A stretch of 64,000 bases of DNA from JBFMFR01 sp040752025 (GTDB lineage Bacteria > Chloroflexota > Anaerolineae > Anaerolineales > UBA4823), in the NCBI GenBank assembly GCA_040752025.1, contig JBFMFR010000013.1:1-64000 (forward strand), given 5' to 3'. The notes under the pieces were generated by a model that had not been told where the DNA came from, searched no databases, and saw only the letters and a program-made list of their open reading frames with translations. Below are positions 51,064-59,336 of this stretch, in pieces (the first letter of the stretch is position 1; each line of letters opens with the position of its first letter). The position numbers were made by a program, and so were the translations under genes.

Positions 51064-52168
51064 TCCAAAACGCTTCTTTGGGCTGGCAATCATCGGCGCG
51101 CTGGCATTGCTTGTGGCCATGTGGCTGCTCCTGGCTGGGACCATCCCGGCCCAGGCAGGCGAGGATCCACAAGAGACCGAAGCCTACTGCCTGAGTTGCC
51201 ACAGCAATCCCGACCTGAGCGTAACCCTGCCCGATGGCGAGCTGCTCTCGCTCTACATTTCTCCAGAAAAACTGAGCGGCTCAGTGCACAGCCCGGCAGG
51301 CATCGAGTGTGAAGCCTGCCATACCCAGATAAAAACCTTCCCGCACCCCAAACTCGAATACACCAGCAAGCGGGAGCTTTCGCGCGCTTACTACGAATCT
51401 TGCCGCAAGTGCCACGCATTGAATTACGACAAAACTATGGACAGCATGCACGCCCAGGTGGCCGCGGCTGGCAATCTGGATGCTCCGGTGTGCACTGATT
51501 GCCATGGTTCGCACTACGTTCACCCGCCGGCCGAGCCGCGTGCGCTGATCTCGGAAACCTGCGGCCGCTGCCACGAAGACATCAATACCGCCTACAAAAC
51601 CAGTGTGCACGGTGCCGCGTTGCTCGGCGAAGATAATCCCGATGTCCCCGTTTGCACCGATTGTCACGGCGTTCACAACATCCAGGATCCACGCACCGCA
51701 CAATTTCGTGTCGAAAGTCCTGACCTTTGCGCCAGTTGTCACGCTGACTCGCAAAAGATGAGCAAATATGGTCTCTCGGCGGATGTTTACAACATCTACG
51801 AGCTCTCCTGGCACGGGGTAGACGTTTCAGTCTACAAGGCCAATTGGCCAACCATCCAGCACGAGAGCGCTGTATGCACCGACTGCCACGGCATCCACGA
51901 TATGCGTAAAACTGATGACCCACAGTCGAGCGTCAACCCGCAAAATCTGCTGGCTACCTGCCAGAAATGCCACCCCGGAGCGGGGCCCAATTGGACCGGC
52001 GCCTGGACCGGGCACAACCAGATCAGCCTGGAGCGCACGCCCTTCCTGTTCTATGTACAAGCCTTCTACACTTCCTTCACCCCGCTCATCCTGTGGATGT
52101 GTGCCATTTACGTGATCCTGCAAATAATCCGCGCCACAGTCGAGCGTGTCCGGAGCAGCCTGCCATGA
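51050..52168 (+). CDS. Membrane-anchored nonaheme cytochrome c (module A)
   Basis: GGAGG before the ATG at 51050 sets a 372-residue protein. A signal/anchor helix (FFGLAIIGALALLVAMWLLLAG) precedes nine CxxCH motifs (CLSCH, CEACH, CRKCH, CTDCH, CGRCH, CTDCH, CASCH, CTDCH, CQKCH), and a C-terminal helix (FTPLILWMCAIYVILQIIRA) anchors it. It is homologous to the product of 52941-54338 along the whole length, and each is followed by a cytochrome b gene. The middle TDCHGVHNIQDP and TDCHGIHDMRKTDDP are typical of multihaem quinol-linked cytochromes. It probably takes electrons from the cytochrome b encoded next. Confidence 0.92.
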   Translation: MGKPDPKRFFGLAIIGALALLVAMWLLLAGTIPAQAGEDPQETEAYCLSCHSNPDLSVTLPDGELLSLYISPEKLSGSVHSPAGIECEACHTQIKTFPHPKLEYTSKRELSRAYYESCRKCHALNYDKTMDSMHAQVAAAGNLDAPVCTDCHGSHYVHPPAEPRALISETCGRCHEDINTAYKTSVHGAALLGEDNPDVPVCTDCHGVHNIQDPRTAQFRVESPDLCASCHADSQKMSKYGLSADVYNIYELSWHGVDVSVYKANWPTIQHESAVCTDCHGIHDMRKTDDPQSSVNPQNLLATCQKCHPGAGPNWTGAWTGHNQISLERTPFLFYVQAFYTSFTPLILWMCAIYVILQIIRATVERVRSSLP

Positions 52169-52941
52169 GTAACCAGAATGCCACCCCCGATAAGCCTGCC
52201 GCCAGCGGCGTACGCCTGGAGCGCACCTTCCCGCGCTTCAACCTCGGCCAGCGCTGGGAACACACCCTGCTGTTCCTGAGCGTCACCGTTCTGTTCCTGA
52301 CCGGGCTGCCGCAGAAATACCGCGCCGCGGAGTGGAGCCAACAAATCCTGTCGACTCCCGAGCGCCTGGACACGCTGCGCCAGATTCACCACATCGCGGC
52401 CATCCTGCTGACGCTAGAAGTACTCTACCACCTGGGCAAGATTATCCTCCAGTTGGCGCGCCGCAGCCTGCCCGGCGATATGTTGGTCACCACGACAGAT
52501 GTGCGCAATGCCTGGCAAATGCTCAAATACCTGCTCTTCCTGAACAAAGATAAACCCGCTTTCGGCAAATACAACTTCGAGCAAAAGATCACCTACTGGT
52601 TCTTGTTCTTCGGCATCGGCATCCTGGTGCTCTCCGGCTTCATCATCTGGTTCCCCTTGCTCTTCACCCGCTTCCTTCCTGGCGGCGTGGTGCCCGCTGC
52701 CAGGCTGGCCCACAGCACTGAGGCCATCGTAGCCGCCATCTTCGTGGTCATCTGGCACTTTTACCACGTGCACATCGAGCGCTTGAACCTGAGCATCTTC
52801 ACCGAGCGATTGAGCGAAACAGAAATGCGCACCTATCACGCTGCCGAGTACGAGCGCCTGATCGGGGAGAAACTCGACCCTGACGCAGACCAACCGGCTG
52901 CCCATACCACCGCCGAACCCCAAACAGGAGGAAACTCGTAA
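52165..52941 (+). CDS. Cytochrome b membrane subunit (b561/FdnI-like, module A)
   Basis: ATGA overlap with the nonaheme gene; 258 residues. Four membrane helices with likely heme b ligands: RWEHTLLFLSVTVLFLTGLPQKY, QIHHIAAILLTLEVLYHLGKI, EQKITYWFLFFGIGILVLSGFIIW and AHSTEAIVAAIFVVIWHFYHVHIERLN. This is the plan of formate dehydrogenase/hydrogenase cytochrome b subunits, which exchange electrons with quinone. It is homologous to the first 240 residues of the product of 54342-55577. Confidence 0.9.
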   Translation: MSNQNATPDKPAASGVRLERTFPRFNLGQRWEHTLLFLSVTVLFLTGLPQKYRAAEWSQQILSTPERLDTLRQIHHIAAILLTLEVLYHLGKIILQLARRSLPGDMLVTTTDVRNAWQMLKYLLFLNKDKPAFGKYNFEQKITYWFLFFGIGILVLSGFIIWFPLLFTRFLPGGVVPAARLAHSTEAIVAAIFVVIWHFYHVHIERLNLSIFTERLSETEMRTYHAAEYERLIGEKLDPDADQPAAHTTAEPQTGGNS

Positions 52942-54338
52942 TGCCACACCTTCGAGCCTGCCTGTCTCGCCGCTTTAGCCCCGCCCTCATAGCCGCCCTG
53001 GCCACAACCTTGTTCGCCCTGGTTTGGCTGGTATCCAGCGCTGCAGCCGCTCAGCCCGCCCAGGAAGTCACCCCCACACCGCAACCCGGCTCCGGCGCGG
53101 GTACTGGCCAGGAACTGCCTATGCAGCTCTCCATCAGCGACGAAGTCTGCCTGGGGTGTCACGGGCAGCCTGGCCCGACACTCCCTCTTGGGAACGGCGA
53201 AACCCTGGACCTGTATGTACCCGCCGAGGAACATCAACAATCGGTGCATGGCCAGCTTGGCTACGCCTGCGTGCAGTGCCACACCACGGTGGGCGAATAC
53301 CCCCACCCGCCATTCAGCGCCCAAGATTCTCGCGATGTCAGCTTGCAGCTTTACAACGTCTGCAAACGCTGCCACTCCCACACTTACGAATTGGCTCAGG
53401 ATAGCGTACATGCCACTGCCCTGGCTGGCGGCAACCGCCAGGCTGCCGTCTGCACAGATTGCCACTCCGCACACGATGTGCGCCGCCTGAACGACCCAAA
53501 GACTCACAAACTTACGCCAGAAGCGCGCCTGTGGATCCCCACCACCTGCGCTTTGTGTCACAACGCCATTTACCAGAAATATAAAGATAGCGTTCACGGT
53601 TCAGCCCTGATTGGGGAAGGCAACCCGGATGTGCCTACCTGCATCGATTGTCACGGCGTGCATAACATCTCTAATCCCACCACGAACCAATTCCGCCTGA
53701 ACTCGCCCAACCTGTGCGCCAAATGCCATACCAACCCAGCCATCGTCGGCAAATACGGCCTGTCCACAGATGTGCTCAATACCTACGTGGCCGACTTCCA
53801 CGGCACAACCGTACTGCTCTTTCAAAAAGAGTCGCCGGACGCCGAGACCAACAAACCGGTGTGCTACGACTGCCATGGCGTGCACGACATCGCCCGTCCC
53901 GATGACCCCCAGAAAGGCCTGTTGGTGCGCGAGAACCTGCTGGCGCGCTGCCAGGAATGCCACCCGGATGCATCCGTGAATTTCCCCGACTCCTGGATGT
54001 CGCATTACATCCCCTCGCCTGAGAAGAACCCCCTGGTTTACTACATCAACCTGTTCTATAAGTTCTTCATCCCCGGCACGTTGGGCGGCATGGCGCTGCT
54101 GGTTGTTCTCGATATGAGCCGCAGCCTGTTCAACCGTTATGCTCCCAAACTCCAGGCCATGCGGAAGCCCACCACCCCGGAGGAAGAAGCGGAACCGGAG
54201 TCCGCCCCTGAAAGCGAGGCGAGCGCCGGCCTGCCAGCCAGGCCCGGTGATGACGCTGCCCCCCCGGACACAACTTCGGGCTCGGACAGCGATGCCGGCC
54301 GCGCCGCATCTGAAACCGATCCACAAACAGAGGCCTAA
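52941..54338 (+). CDS. Membrane-anchored nonaheme cytochrome c (module B)
   Basis: TAATG overlap with the cytochrome b gene; 465 residues. A signal helix (LIAALATTLFALVWLVSSAAA) and a Pro/Thr linker lead to nine CxxCH motifs (CLGCH, CVQCH, CKRCH, CTDCH, CALCH, CIDCH, CAKCH, CYDCH, CQECH), a membrane helix (FFIPGTLGGMALLVVLDMSRSLF) and an acidic, Pro-rich cytoplasmic tail of about 75 residues. It matches the module A protein clearly (CHGVHNI, KYGLS-DV, CHGVHDI--PDDP). The tail is not found in module A. Confidence 0.92.
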   Translation: MPHLRACLSRRFSPALIAALATTLFALVWLVSSAAAAQPAQEVTPTPQPGSGAGTGQELPMQLSISDEVCLGCHGQPGPTLPLGNGETLDLYVPAEEHQQSVHGQLGYACVQCHTTVGEYPHPPFSAQDSRDVSLQLYNVCKRCHSHTYELAQDSVHATALAGGNRQAAVCTDCHSAHDVRRLNDPKTHKLTPEARLWIPTTCALCHNAIYQKYKDSVHGSALIGEGNPDVPTCIDCHGVHNISNPTTNQFRLNSPNLCAKCHTNPAIVGKYGLSTDVLNTYVADFHGTTVLLFQKESPDAETNKPVCYDCHGVHDIARPDDPQKGLLVRENLLARCQECHPDASVNFPDSWMSHYIPSPEKNPLVYYINLFYKFFIPGTLGGMALLVVLDMSRSLFNRYAPKLQAMRKPTTPEEEAEPESAPESEASAGLPARPGDDAAPPDTTSGSDSDAGRAASETDPQTEA

Positions 54339-54341
54339 AGC

Positions 54342-55577
54342 ATGGAAAACTCAACTCCTGAAATGCAGACCCCTGAACCCACACCGCAGACAGCCGCAGA
54401 TATGCCAGTACAGGCTTCGCAAACCAACTACCAGCGCTTCGATCTCTCCCAACGCGTCGAACACCTGGTTTTTCTCATCTCGTTCTCTTTACTGGGGATC
54501 ACCGGCCTGCCTCAGAAATTCCCCGAATCGCCCCTGGGCAACGGCTTGCTGCCCTTTTTCGGCGGCATCGAGATGGCTCGCCAGATCCATCACATTTCAG
54601 CCTTCGTGATGATGGCCGTATCGATCTACCACGTGATCTCCGTGCTCTACCGGGTCTTCGTGCTGCGTACCCCGCTCAGTATGATGCCTCTGTTCGAAGA
54701 CTTCAAACACCTCTTCGATGATCTGCGCTACTACCTGGGCTTCCGCAAGCACAAAGCTTATTACGGGCGCTATAACTACGCCGAGAAGGTCGAGTACGCC
54801 GCGGTCGTGTGGGGGACGCTGGTCATGGGGCTCACCGGCTTTATGATGTGGAACCCCATTGCCACCGCCCGCTACCTGCCCGGCCAGGCCATCCCGGCCG
54901 CCAAGGCCGCCCACGGCGGCGAGGCCATCCTGGCCGTGGCGGCCATCATCCTCTGGCACTTCTACCACGTGCACTTGAAACAATTCAACAAGAGCATGTT
55001 TACCGGCAAGATCAGCGCGGAGGAGATGGCTCACGAACACCCGGCCGAGTTGGCTCAGATCAAAGCCGGTCAGGCCTGGCAGCGTCCGCCTCAAGAGTCG
55101 ATCCGCAAACGGCAGCGCTACTTCATCCCGGCTGCCGCCGTCCTGACCATCGTGATGAGTATAGGCGCCGTTGGCTTCGTCACCATCGAGAAGACTGCCA
55201 TCACCACTATCCCGCGCGGTGAGACTGCCCAGATCTTCGTGCCCGTAACGCCTACCCCACGCCCCTCCCCTACCCCGGTTGCTACTCCAGTTCTGGGTGC
55301 GGGCGTCTCAGCCGACAGTTGGGAAGGCGCTTACGATGCTCTATTCCGCAACCGCTGTGGCACCTGCCACGGGGTGACCGCCGTAGGCGGCCTTTCCTTA
55401 GCCACCTACCCGCAGGCCCTGCAGGGCGGCAACAGTGGCCCTGCCATCGTCCCCGGCAATCCAGACGCCAGCATCCTGGTCCAGATCCAATCGGTTGGCA
55501 GCCACCCGGGGCAGCTCAGCATCGACGAACTCAACCAGGTCATCGCATGGATCAAATCTGGTGCGCCTGAACAATAG
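54342..55577 (+). CDS. Cytochrome b fused to a C-terminal monoheme cytochrome c domain (module B)
   Basis: The 411-residue protein has a four-helix cytochrome b part (QRVEHLVFLISFSLLGITGLPQKF, RQIHHISAFVMMAVSIYHV, AAVVWGTLVMGLTGFMMW, AHGGEAILAVAAIILWHFYHVHLKQFN), then a fifth helix (YFIPAAAVLTIVMSIGAVGFVTI), a Pro/Thr linker and a cytochrome c domain with CGTCHG and the PGNPDASILVQIQ segment. The last domain is similar to the end of the NapC-like protein 59337-61031. This fusion gives a direct quinol-to-cytochrome c path. Confidence 0.92.
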   Translation: MENSTPEMQTPEPTPQTAADMPVQASQTNYQRFDLSQRVEHLVFLISFSLLGITGLPQKFPESPLGNGLLPFFGGIEMARQIHHISAFVMMAVSIYHVISVLYRVFVLRTPLSMMPLFEDFKHLFDDLRYYLGFRKHKAYYGRYNYAEKVEYAAVVWGTLVMGLTGFMMWNPIATARYLPGQAIPAAKAAHGGEAILAVAAIILWHFYHVHLKQFNKSMFTGKISAEEMAHEHPAELAQIKAGQAWQRPPQESIRKRQRYFIPAAAVLTIVMSIGAVGFVTIEKTAITTIPRGETAQIFVPVTPTPRPSPTPVATPVLGAGVSADSWEGAYDALFRNRCGTCHGVTAVGGLSLATYPQALQGGNSGPAIVPGNPDASILVQIQSVGSHPGQLSIDELNQVIAWIKSGAPEQ

Positions 55578-55610
55578 ATCGAGCAGATTGTCGAAAAGGG
55601 GAGCGGGCCA

Positions 55611-57089
55611 GTGAATTCTTTGGCCGAATTCTTTCTCCAAAATATCAGCGTTGTTTTCTTCTTCTACGGCCTATCCTTTTTCAGCATGGGATTGGCCGTA
55701 TGGCTAGAAGCCGGTCGCGCCTCCGAGCTGGACTTCGCCCAGGCGCTGCGCCCATTGGCGGGCTTCGGCCTGGTTCACGGCGGGCACGAGTGGTTCGAAA
55801 TGCTGCTGCTCGACCATCCGGAAATTGCCCAGGACCCGGCCAACGCCTGGATCGGCACCCTGCGCATCCTGCTGTTGAGCAGCTCCTTCCTGATGCTGGT
55901 AGCTTTTGGTGCCCGCCTGATCGCCGGTCCAAGCCGCAACCGCTTCAAATTCGCTACCCTGGCGGCTGTAACCATTGTTTGGGGGTTGGGCTTGATGTGG
56001 GTGTTGAGCACCCAGGCCGGTGGTCCGGAACGCCTGGTGGCAGCCGATGTTTACAGCCGCTATTCCCTGGCTATACCTGGTGCGACCCTCACCGTCTGGG
56101 GTCTGGTCCTGCAGCGCCGGAAATTCATCCAGGCTGGCATGAGCAGCTTCGGCATGGATGTGCTCCTGGCGGCCTTTGCCTTCGGGTTGTATGGCGGCGC
56201 TGGCCAGCTTTTTGCCTCGCCTTCCGCGATTTTTCCCTCCACGTACCTGAATTCTGACCTCTTCATCCGTTGGTTTGGCTTCCCCGTCCAGGTTTTCCGC
56301 GCCGTCATGGCCTGCTTTGCCGCCATCTTCATCATCCGCTCGCTGCGCGCCTTCGAAGAAGAGAATCGCCGCCAAATCGATTCCCTGCGCGAAGCCCAAC
56401 TGGCCGAGCGCAGCCGCCTGGAAGCCGTACGCAGTGAGCTGCTGCACCGCACCGTCAAAGCCCAGGAAAGCGAGCGCCAGCGCATCGCCCGCGAGCTGCA
56501 CGACGAAACCGGCCAAAGCCTGACCGCCTTGGGCATGGGCCTGCGCGCCCTGAGCGAGACCCTCACTTCGAATCCCGAGCGCGCCGTGCAGCAGGCCCGC
56601 CAGTTGGAGGGCCTGGCCACCTCAGGCCTGGAGGAACTGCAGCGCCTGATCAGCGGCTTGCACCCGCCGCAGTTAGAGGATTTGGGCCTGCGCGCCGCCA
56701 TCCGTTGGTACGCCGGCGAGATCGAAAAACGCTATAGCCTACCCGTGACCCTTACCTGCGAATGCAAAAACGAGCCTTGCCCGCTCGAGATTTGTATCGT
56801 GGTCTTTCGCATTGCACAGGAAGCCATTACCAACACCGTCCGCCACGCCAACGCCAGTCGGGTTTCCATACTCATCAAGCGCACCCTGAACACACTTTAC
56901 ATGCGCATCGAAGACGATGGCCAGGGTTTCGATATCAAATCCTTGCAGAATCAGGAAGACCGCCCCCACTGGGGGCTGTTGGGCATGCAAGAGCGCGCTG
57001 CCCTGATCGGCGGCGAATGCACGATCCAGTCCAGCCCGGGCCAGGGTACACTCATCGAAATGCAAGTTTCATGGGAAGAATCACGATGA
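55611..57089 (+). CDS. Membrane histidine kinase with HGGHEW sensor domain (second copy)
   Basis: The start is a GTG at 55611 with GGGGAG nine bases before it; 492 residues. The sensor part (about 10-260) has seven hydrophobic segments and shares FFFYGLSFFSMGLAVWLE and LRPLAGFGLVHGGHEWFEM (H56, H59) with the first kinase. The HisKA_3 box is RQRIARELHDETGQSLTALG; the HATPase domain has FRIAQEAITNTVRHANAS, EDDGQGFD and GLLGMQERAALIGGE. It is translationally coupled to its regulator by an ATGA overlap. It lies inside the cytochrome island. Confidence 0.92.
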   Translation: MNSLAEFFLQNISVVFFFYGLSFFSMGLAVWLEAGRASELDFAQALRPLAGFGLVHGGHEWFEMLLLDHPEIAQDPANAWIGTLRILLLSSSFLMLVAFGARLIAGPSRNRFKFATLAAVTIVWGLGLMWVLSTQAGGPERLVAADVYSRYSLAIPGATLTVWGLVLQRRKFIQAGMSSFGMDVLLAAFAFGLYGGAGQLFASPSAIFPSTYLNSDLFIRWFGFPVQVFRAVMACFAAIFIIRSLRAFEEENRRQIDSLREAQLAERSRLEAVRSELLHRTVKAQESERQRIARELHDETGQSLTALGMGLRALSETLTSNPERAVQQARQLEGLATSGLEELQRLISGLHPPQLEDLGLRAAIRWYAGEIEKRYSLPVTLTCECKNEPCPLEICIVVFRIAQEAITNTVRHANASRVSILIKRTLNTLYMRIEDDGQGFDIKSLQNQEDRPHWGLLGMQERAALIGGECTIQSSPGQGTLIEMQVSWEESR

Positions 57090-57739
57090 CCGCCATCCAA
57101 CTGTTATTGGTCGACGATCACGAAGTGGTGCGCACGGGCTTGCGTATGTTGTTGGAGGGCCAGCCAGATATACAGATCGTGGCTGAGGCCAGTAACGCCG
57201 CCGAAGCCATCCAAATGACGGCTGAACTGGAGCCAGATGTAGTCGTCATGGATATCACCCTGCCCGATCTCTCGGGCATCGAAGCCACCCGGCGGCTGAA
57301 ACAGGCCCACCCCCACATTCACATCGTCGCCCTCACCATCCACGAAGATGAACAGTACTTCTTCGAAATGCTCCAGGCCGGCGCCTCTGGTTACGTACCC
57401 AAGCGCGCTGCCCCACAGGATCTGATCAGCGCCATCCGCGCCGCCCACAGCGGAGAGATCTACATTTACCCATCCCTGGCCAAAGCCCTGGTCACGGACT
57501 TCCTCGGGCGCGCCCAGGCCGAATCAGGTGAAGCCTCGCTGGACCTGCTCACCACCCGCGAATTAGAAGTATTAGAGTTGCTTGCTGAGGGCAACACGAA
57601 TGAAGAAATCGCTGACCACCTGGTGATCAGCAAGCACACCGTCGCTCGCCATCGCGAGAACCTGATGCGCAAACTTGAACTCCACAGCCGCAGCGAACTG
57701 GTCAAATATGCCATCCGCAAGGGCCTGATCGAGCCCTGA
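57086..57739 (+). CDS. NarL/FixJ-family response regulator (second copy)
   Basis: The ATG at 57086 overlaps the kinase stop; 217 residues. The receiver domain has LLVDDHEVVRTGLRMLL, DVVVMDITLPDLSG with the phospho-Asp, and LTIHEDEQYFF. The LuxR-type domain has LTTRELEVLELLAEGNTNEEIADHLVISKHTVARHRENLMRKLELHSRSELVKYAIRKGLI. Except for a few residues, this C-terminal part matches the first regulator, so both probably bind similar DNA sites. A candidate site lies 30 bases after its stop codon. Confidence 0.93.
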   Translation: MTAIQLLLVDDHEVVRTGLRMLLEGQPDIQIVAEASNAAEAIQMTAELEPDVVVMDITLPDLSGIEATRRLKQAHPHIHIVALTIHEDEQYFFEMLQAGASGYVPKRAAPQDLISAIRAAHSGEIYIYPSLAKALVTDFLGRAQAESGEASLDLLTTRELEVLELLAEGNTNEEIADHLVISKHTVARHRENLMRKLELHSRSELVKYAIRKGLIEP

Positions 57740-57768
57740 TCAGCCCACCTCGCCCATCCAGTCAGCAT

Positions 57769-57781
57769 GGGTTATCCACCC
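57769..57781 (+). promoter_or_regulatory. GGG-N7-CCC inverted repeat upstream of the small membrane protein gene
   Basis: ATGGGTTATCCACCCTATG has the same GGG-N7-CCC(TA) form as the sites at 59214 and 61079. Its centre is about 78 bases upstream of the start point predicted for the promoter at 57818-57846. Confidence 0.55.
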
Positions 57782-57817
57782 TATGCCGGGTCCTAAAAAA
57801 ATCCCACGCACCCCCTA

Positions 57818-57846
57818 TTGTCTCAAGCGCTCCTTTCCTGTATGAT
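57818..57846 (+). promoter_or_regulatory. Sigma70-type promoter of the 96-residue membrane protein
   Basis: TTGTCT (57818-57823), 17-base spacer, TATGAT (57841-57846). Transcription would begin near 57853, 33 bases before the ATG at 57886, which follows AAAGGAGAG. Confidence 0.65.
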
Positions 57847-57885
57847 CAAAGTAAGAGTAACAGATACACGAAAGGAGAGAATCTC

Positions 57886-58176
57886 ATGCGTAAAGTACAG
57901 TTCGCCGCCGTTTTCTGGACCCTGTTCCTGGCCATCCCCCTCACTGCCCTGGCGCTCTCTGGCCTGGCCTACGTCACCGACCACATGAACGAGATTATGG
58001 CTGCCACAGCTTCCTTCAGCCAGACCACCAGCGTCGGAGGACGCGGTTGGGTGCTCGAGTTCTCCGAGCGCTGGCCCGAAGTCGCCGGTATGATCGTTGG
58101 CCAATTGGTCATCCTGGCCATCTTACTGCTGGCCCGCCGCACCCGCACAGCAGAATCCAACAACAATCAAAAATAA
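57886..58176 (+). CDS. Small membrane protein with two helices
   Basis: The 96-residue product has a strong Shine-Dalgarno. Two membrane helices (FAAVFWTLFLAIPLTALALSGLAYV and AGMIVGQLVILAILLLA) flank an outer loop of about 35 residues (DHMNEIMAATASFSQTTSVGGRG). No family is recognised. It has its own promoter and a GGG-N7-CCC site, so it may belong to the same regulon as the cytochromes. Confidence 0.75.
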   Translation: MRKVQFAAVFWTLFLAIPLTALALSGLAYVTDHMNEIMAATASFSQTTSVGGRGWVLEFSERWPEVAGMIVGQLVILAILLLARRTRTAESNNNQK

Positions 58177-58181
58177 CCGCT

Positions 58182-59123
58182 TCAGGCTGCCGACATCTTT
58201 CCCAGGGCTGTTTCATACAGCCCGGACTGGGTGTCGGCAGCGCTGACGAAGTCCCAGAACTCCCCCTGCGCCCGCGTCGCCGGTAAGCGCCGGTTGCGTG
58301 CGAGCAAAATTTGGCGCTTCAAAGACATCCCCTCCACCTTGACTTCAACAATCCGCCCCACTGCCAGGCACCGCGCCGCCGCCAGGCGCGAGATGAACGC
58401 CACGCCCAGCCCTTCTTCCACGGCCAGCTCGATCGCCTCGGTATTGCCGAGAACCATGGCCACGTTCAACATATCCGGCGAAATATCCCGGCTCAACAAG
58501 CCTTCCATTAGAACCTCGCGCGTGCCAGCGCCTTCCTCCCGTAAAATAATCGGCTCATCCAATAGATCATCGGCGTAAATCCGCCCGAAGCGCGCCCAAC
58601 GATGCGAGCGCGGCGCCACCAGGATCACTTCATCACTAAAGAATTCCTGGTACTCCAGGTCGCGATGCTCGATGCGTTTGGAGGAAACACTCATCGCCAC
58701 CCTCCCGCTCAGCAGCCGGTCCAGCGCCGTATCCCGGCTGCTGACCCATACGTTTATCCGCACCTTGGGGAAGCGCTGGCGGAAGCGAGCAATCAACCCC
58801 GGCAGCAGGTATTTTCCCGATGTCGTTGAGCAGCCAATGCTGATCTCGCCCACCACTTCGCCTTGCAAAGAAGCCATCGTCTCTTCCACTCGCCGGGAGG
58901 CCGACAGCAGCTCCTGCGCCATCGGCTTCAGCGCCTGCCCGGCTTCCGTCAGGCGCACGGTGCGCCCCTGGCGCGTGAAAAGCGCCATGCCGAAATTTTT
59001 TTCCAGGCTGCCGATCGCCTGGCTGACCGCCGGTTGGGAGATATGCAGGCGCCGTGCCGCCTGGCTGAAATTGCTGTATTCCGCCGCAGCTAAGAAAACC
59101 TCTAATTCATTCAAACGAAACAT
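58182..59123 (-). CDS. LysR-family transcriptional regulator (second copy)
   Basis: AGGAG before the ATG at 59123 gives 313 residues. The winged helix (LEVFLAAAEYSNFSQAARRLHISQPAVSQAIGSLEKNFGMALF) is followed by the effector domain (GEISIGCSTTSGKYLLPGLIARF, REEGAGTREVLMEGL, GLGVAFISRLAA). The layout is very close to the LysR at 7604-8533. A TATAAT box lies at 59157-59152 on this strand. It is divergent from the NapC-like cytochrome gene, so it probably acts on the shared 213-base region. Confidence 0.92.
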   Translation of the reverse strand: MFRLNELEVFLAAAEYSNFSQAARRLHISQPAVSQAIGSLEKNFGMALFTRQGRTVRLTEAGQALKPMAQELLSASRRVEETMASLQGEVVGEISIGCSTTSGKYLLPGLIARFRQRFPKVRINVWVSSRDTALDRLLSGRVAMSVSSKRIEHRDLEYQEFFSDEVILVAPRSHRWARFGRIYADDLLDEPIILREEGAGTREVLMEGLLSRDISPDMLNVAMVLGNTEAIELAVEEGLGVAFISRLAAARCLAVGRIVEVKVEGMSLKRQILLARNRRLPATRAQGEFWDFVSAADTQSGLYETALGKMSAA

Positions 59124-59213
59124 TTTATATCTCCTGTATGAGTTGAAACACATTATACATCCTCACCAGGTTCCAGGAGCCCCGGGCGTATGCCAGATTA
59201 ATATTTTTGTCAT

Positions 59214-59259
59214 GGGTTTATTTCCCTAATATTCTACTCATAAATGGGGTATAATCCCC
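59214..59259 (+). promoter_or_regulatory. Predicted activator site and -10 box of the NapC-like nonaheme gene
   Basis: ATGGGTTTATTTCCCTAAT (GGG 59214-59216, CCC 59224-59226) lies exactly 23 bases before TATAAT (59250-59255). Its centre is near -42, the place where class II activators replace the -35 box; no -35 box is seen. TATAAT itself is framed as GGGG-TATAAT-CCCC (59246-59259), a second small inverted repeat that could be bound by a repressor. Confidence 0.65.
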
Positions 59260-59336
59260 AATGACAGTCATTATTTCCCCCAACGCAGCCTACACTCACG
59301 CTTTGCAAAATAAACCAATCGCCCAAAGGAGCTCTT

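Noticed and set aside
57787..57806. Second inverted repeat GGG-TCCTAAAAAAAT-CCC downstream of the regulator gene
   Set aside because: Its spacing (12) differs from the regulon sites, and it may be only chance symmetry.
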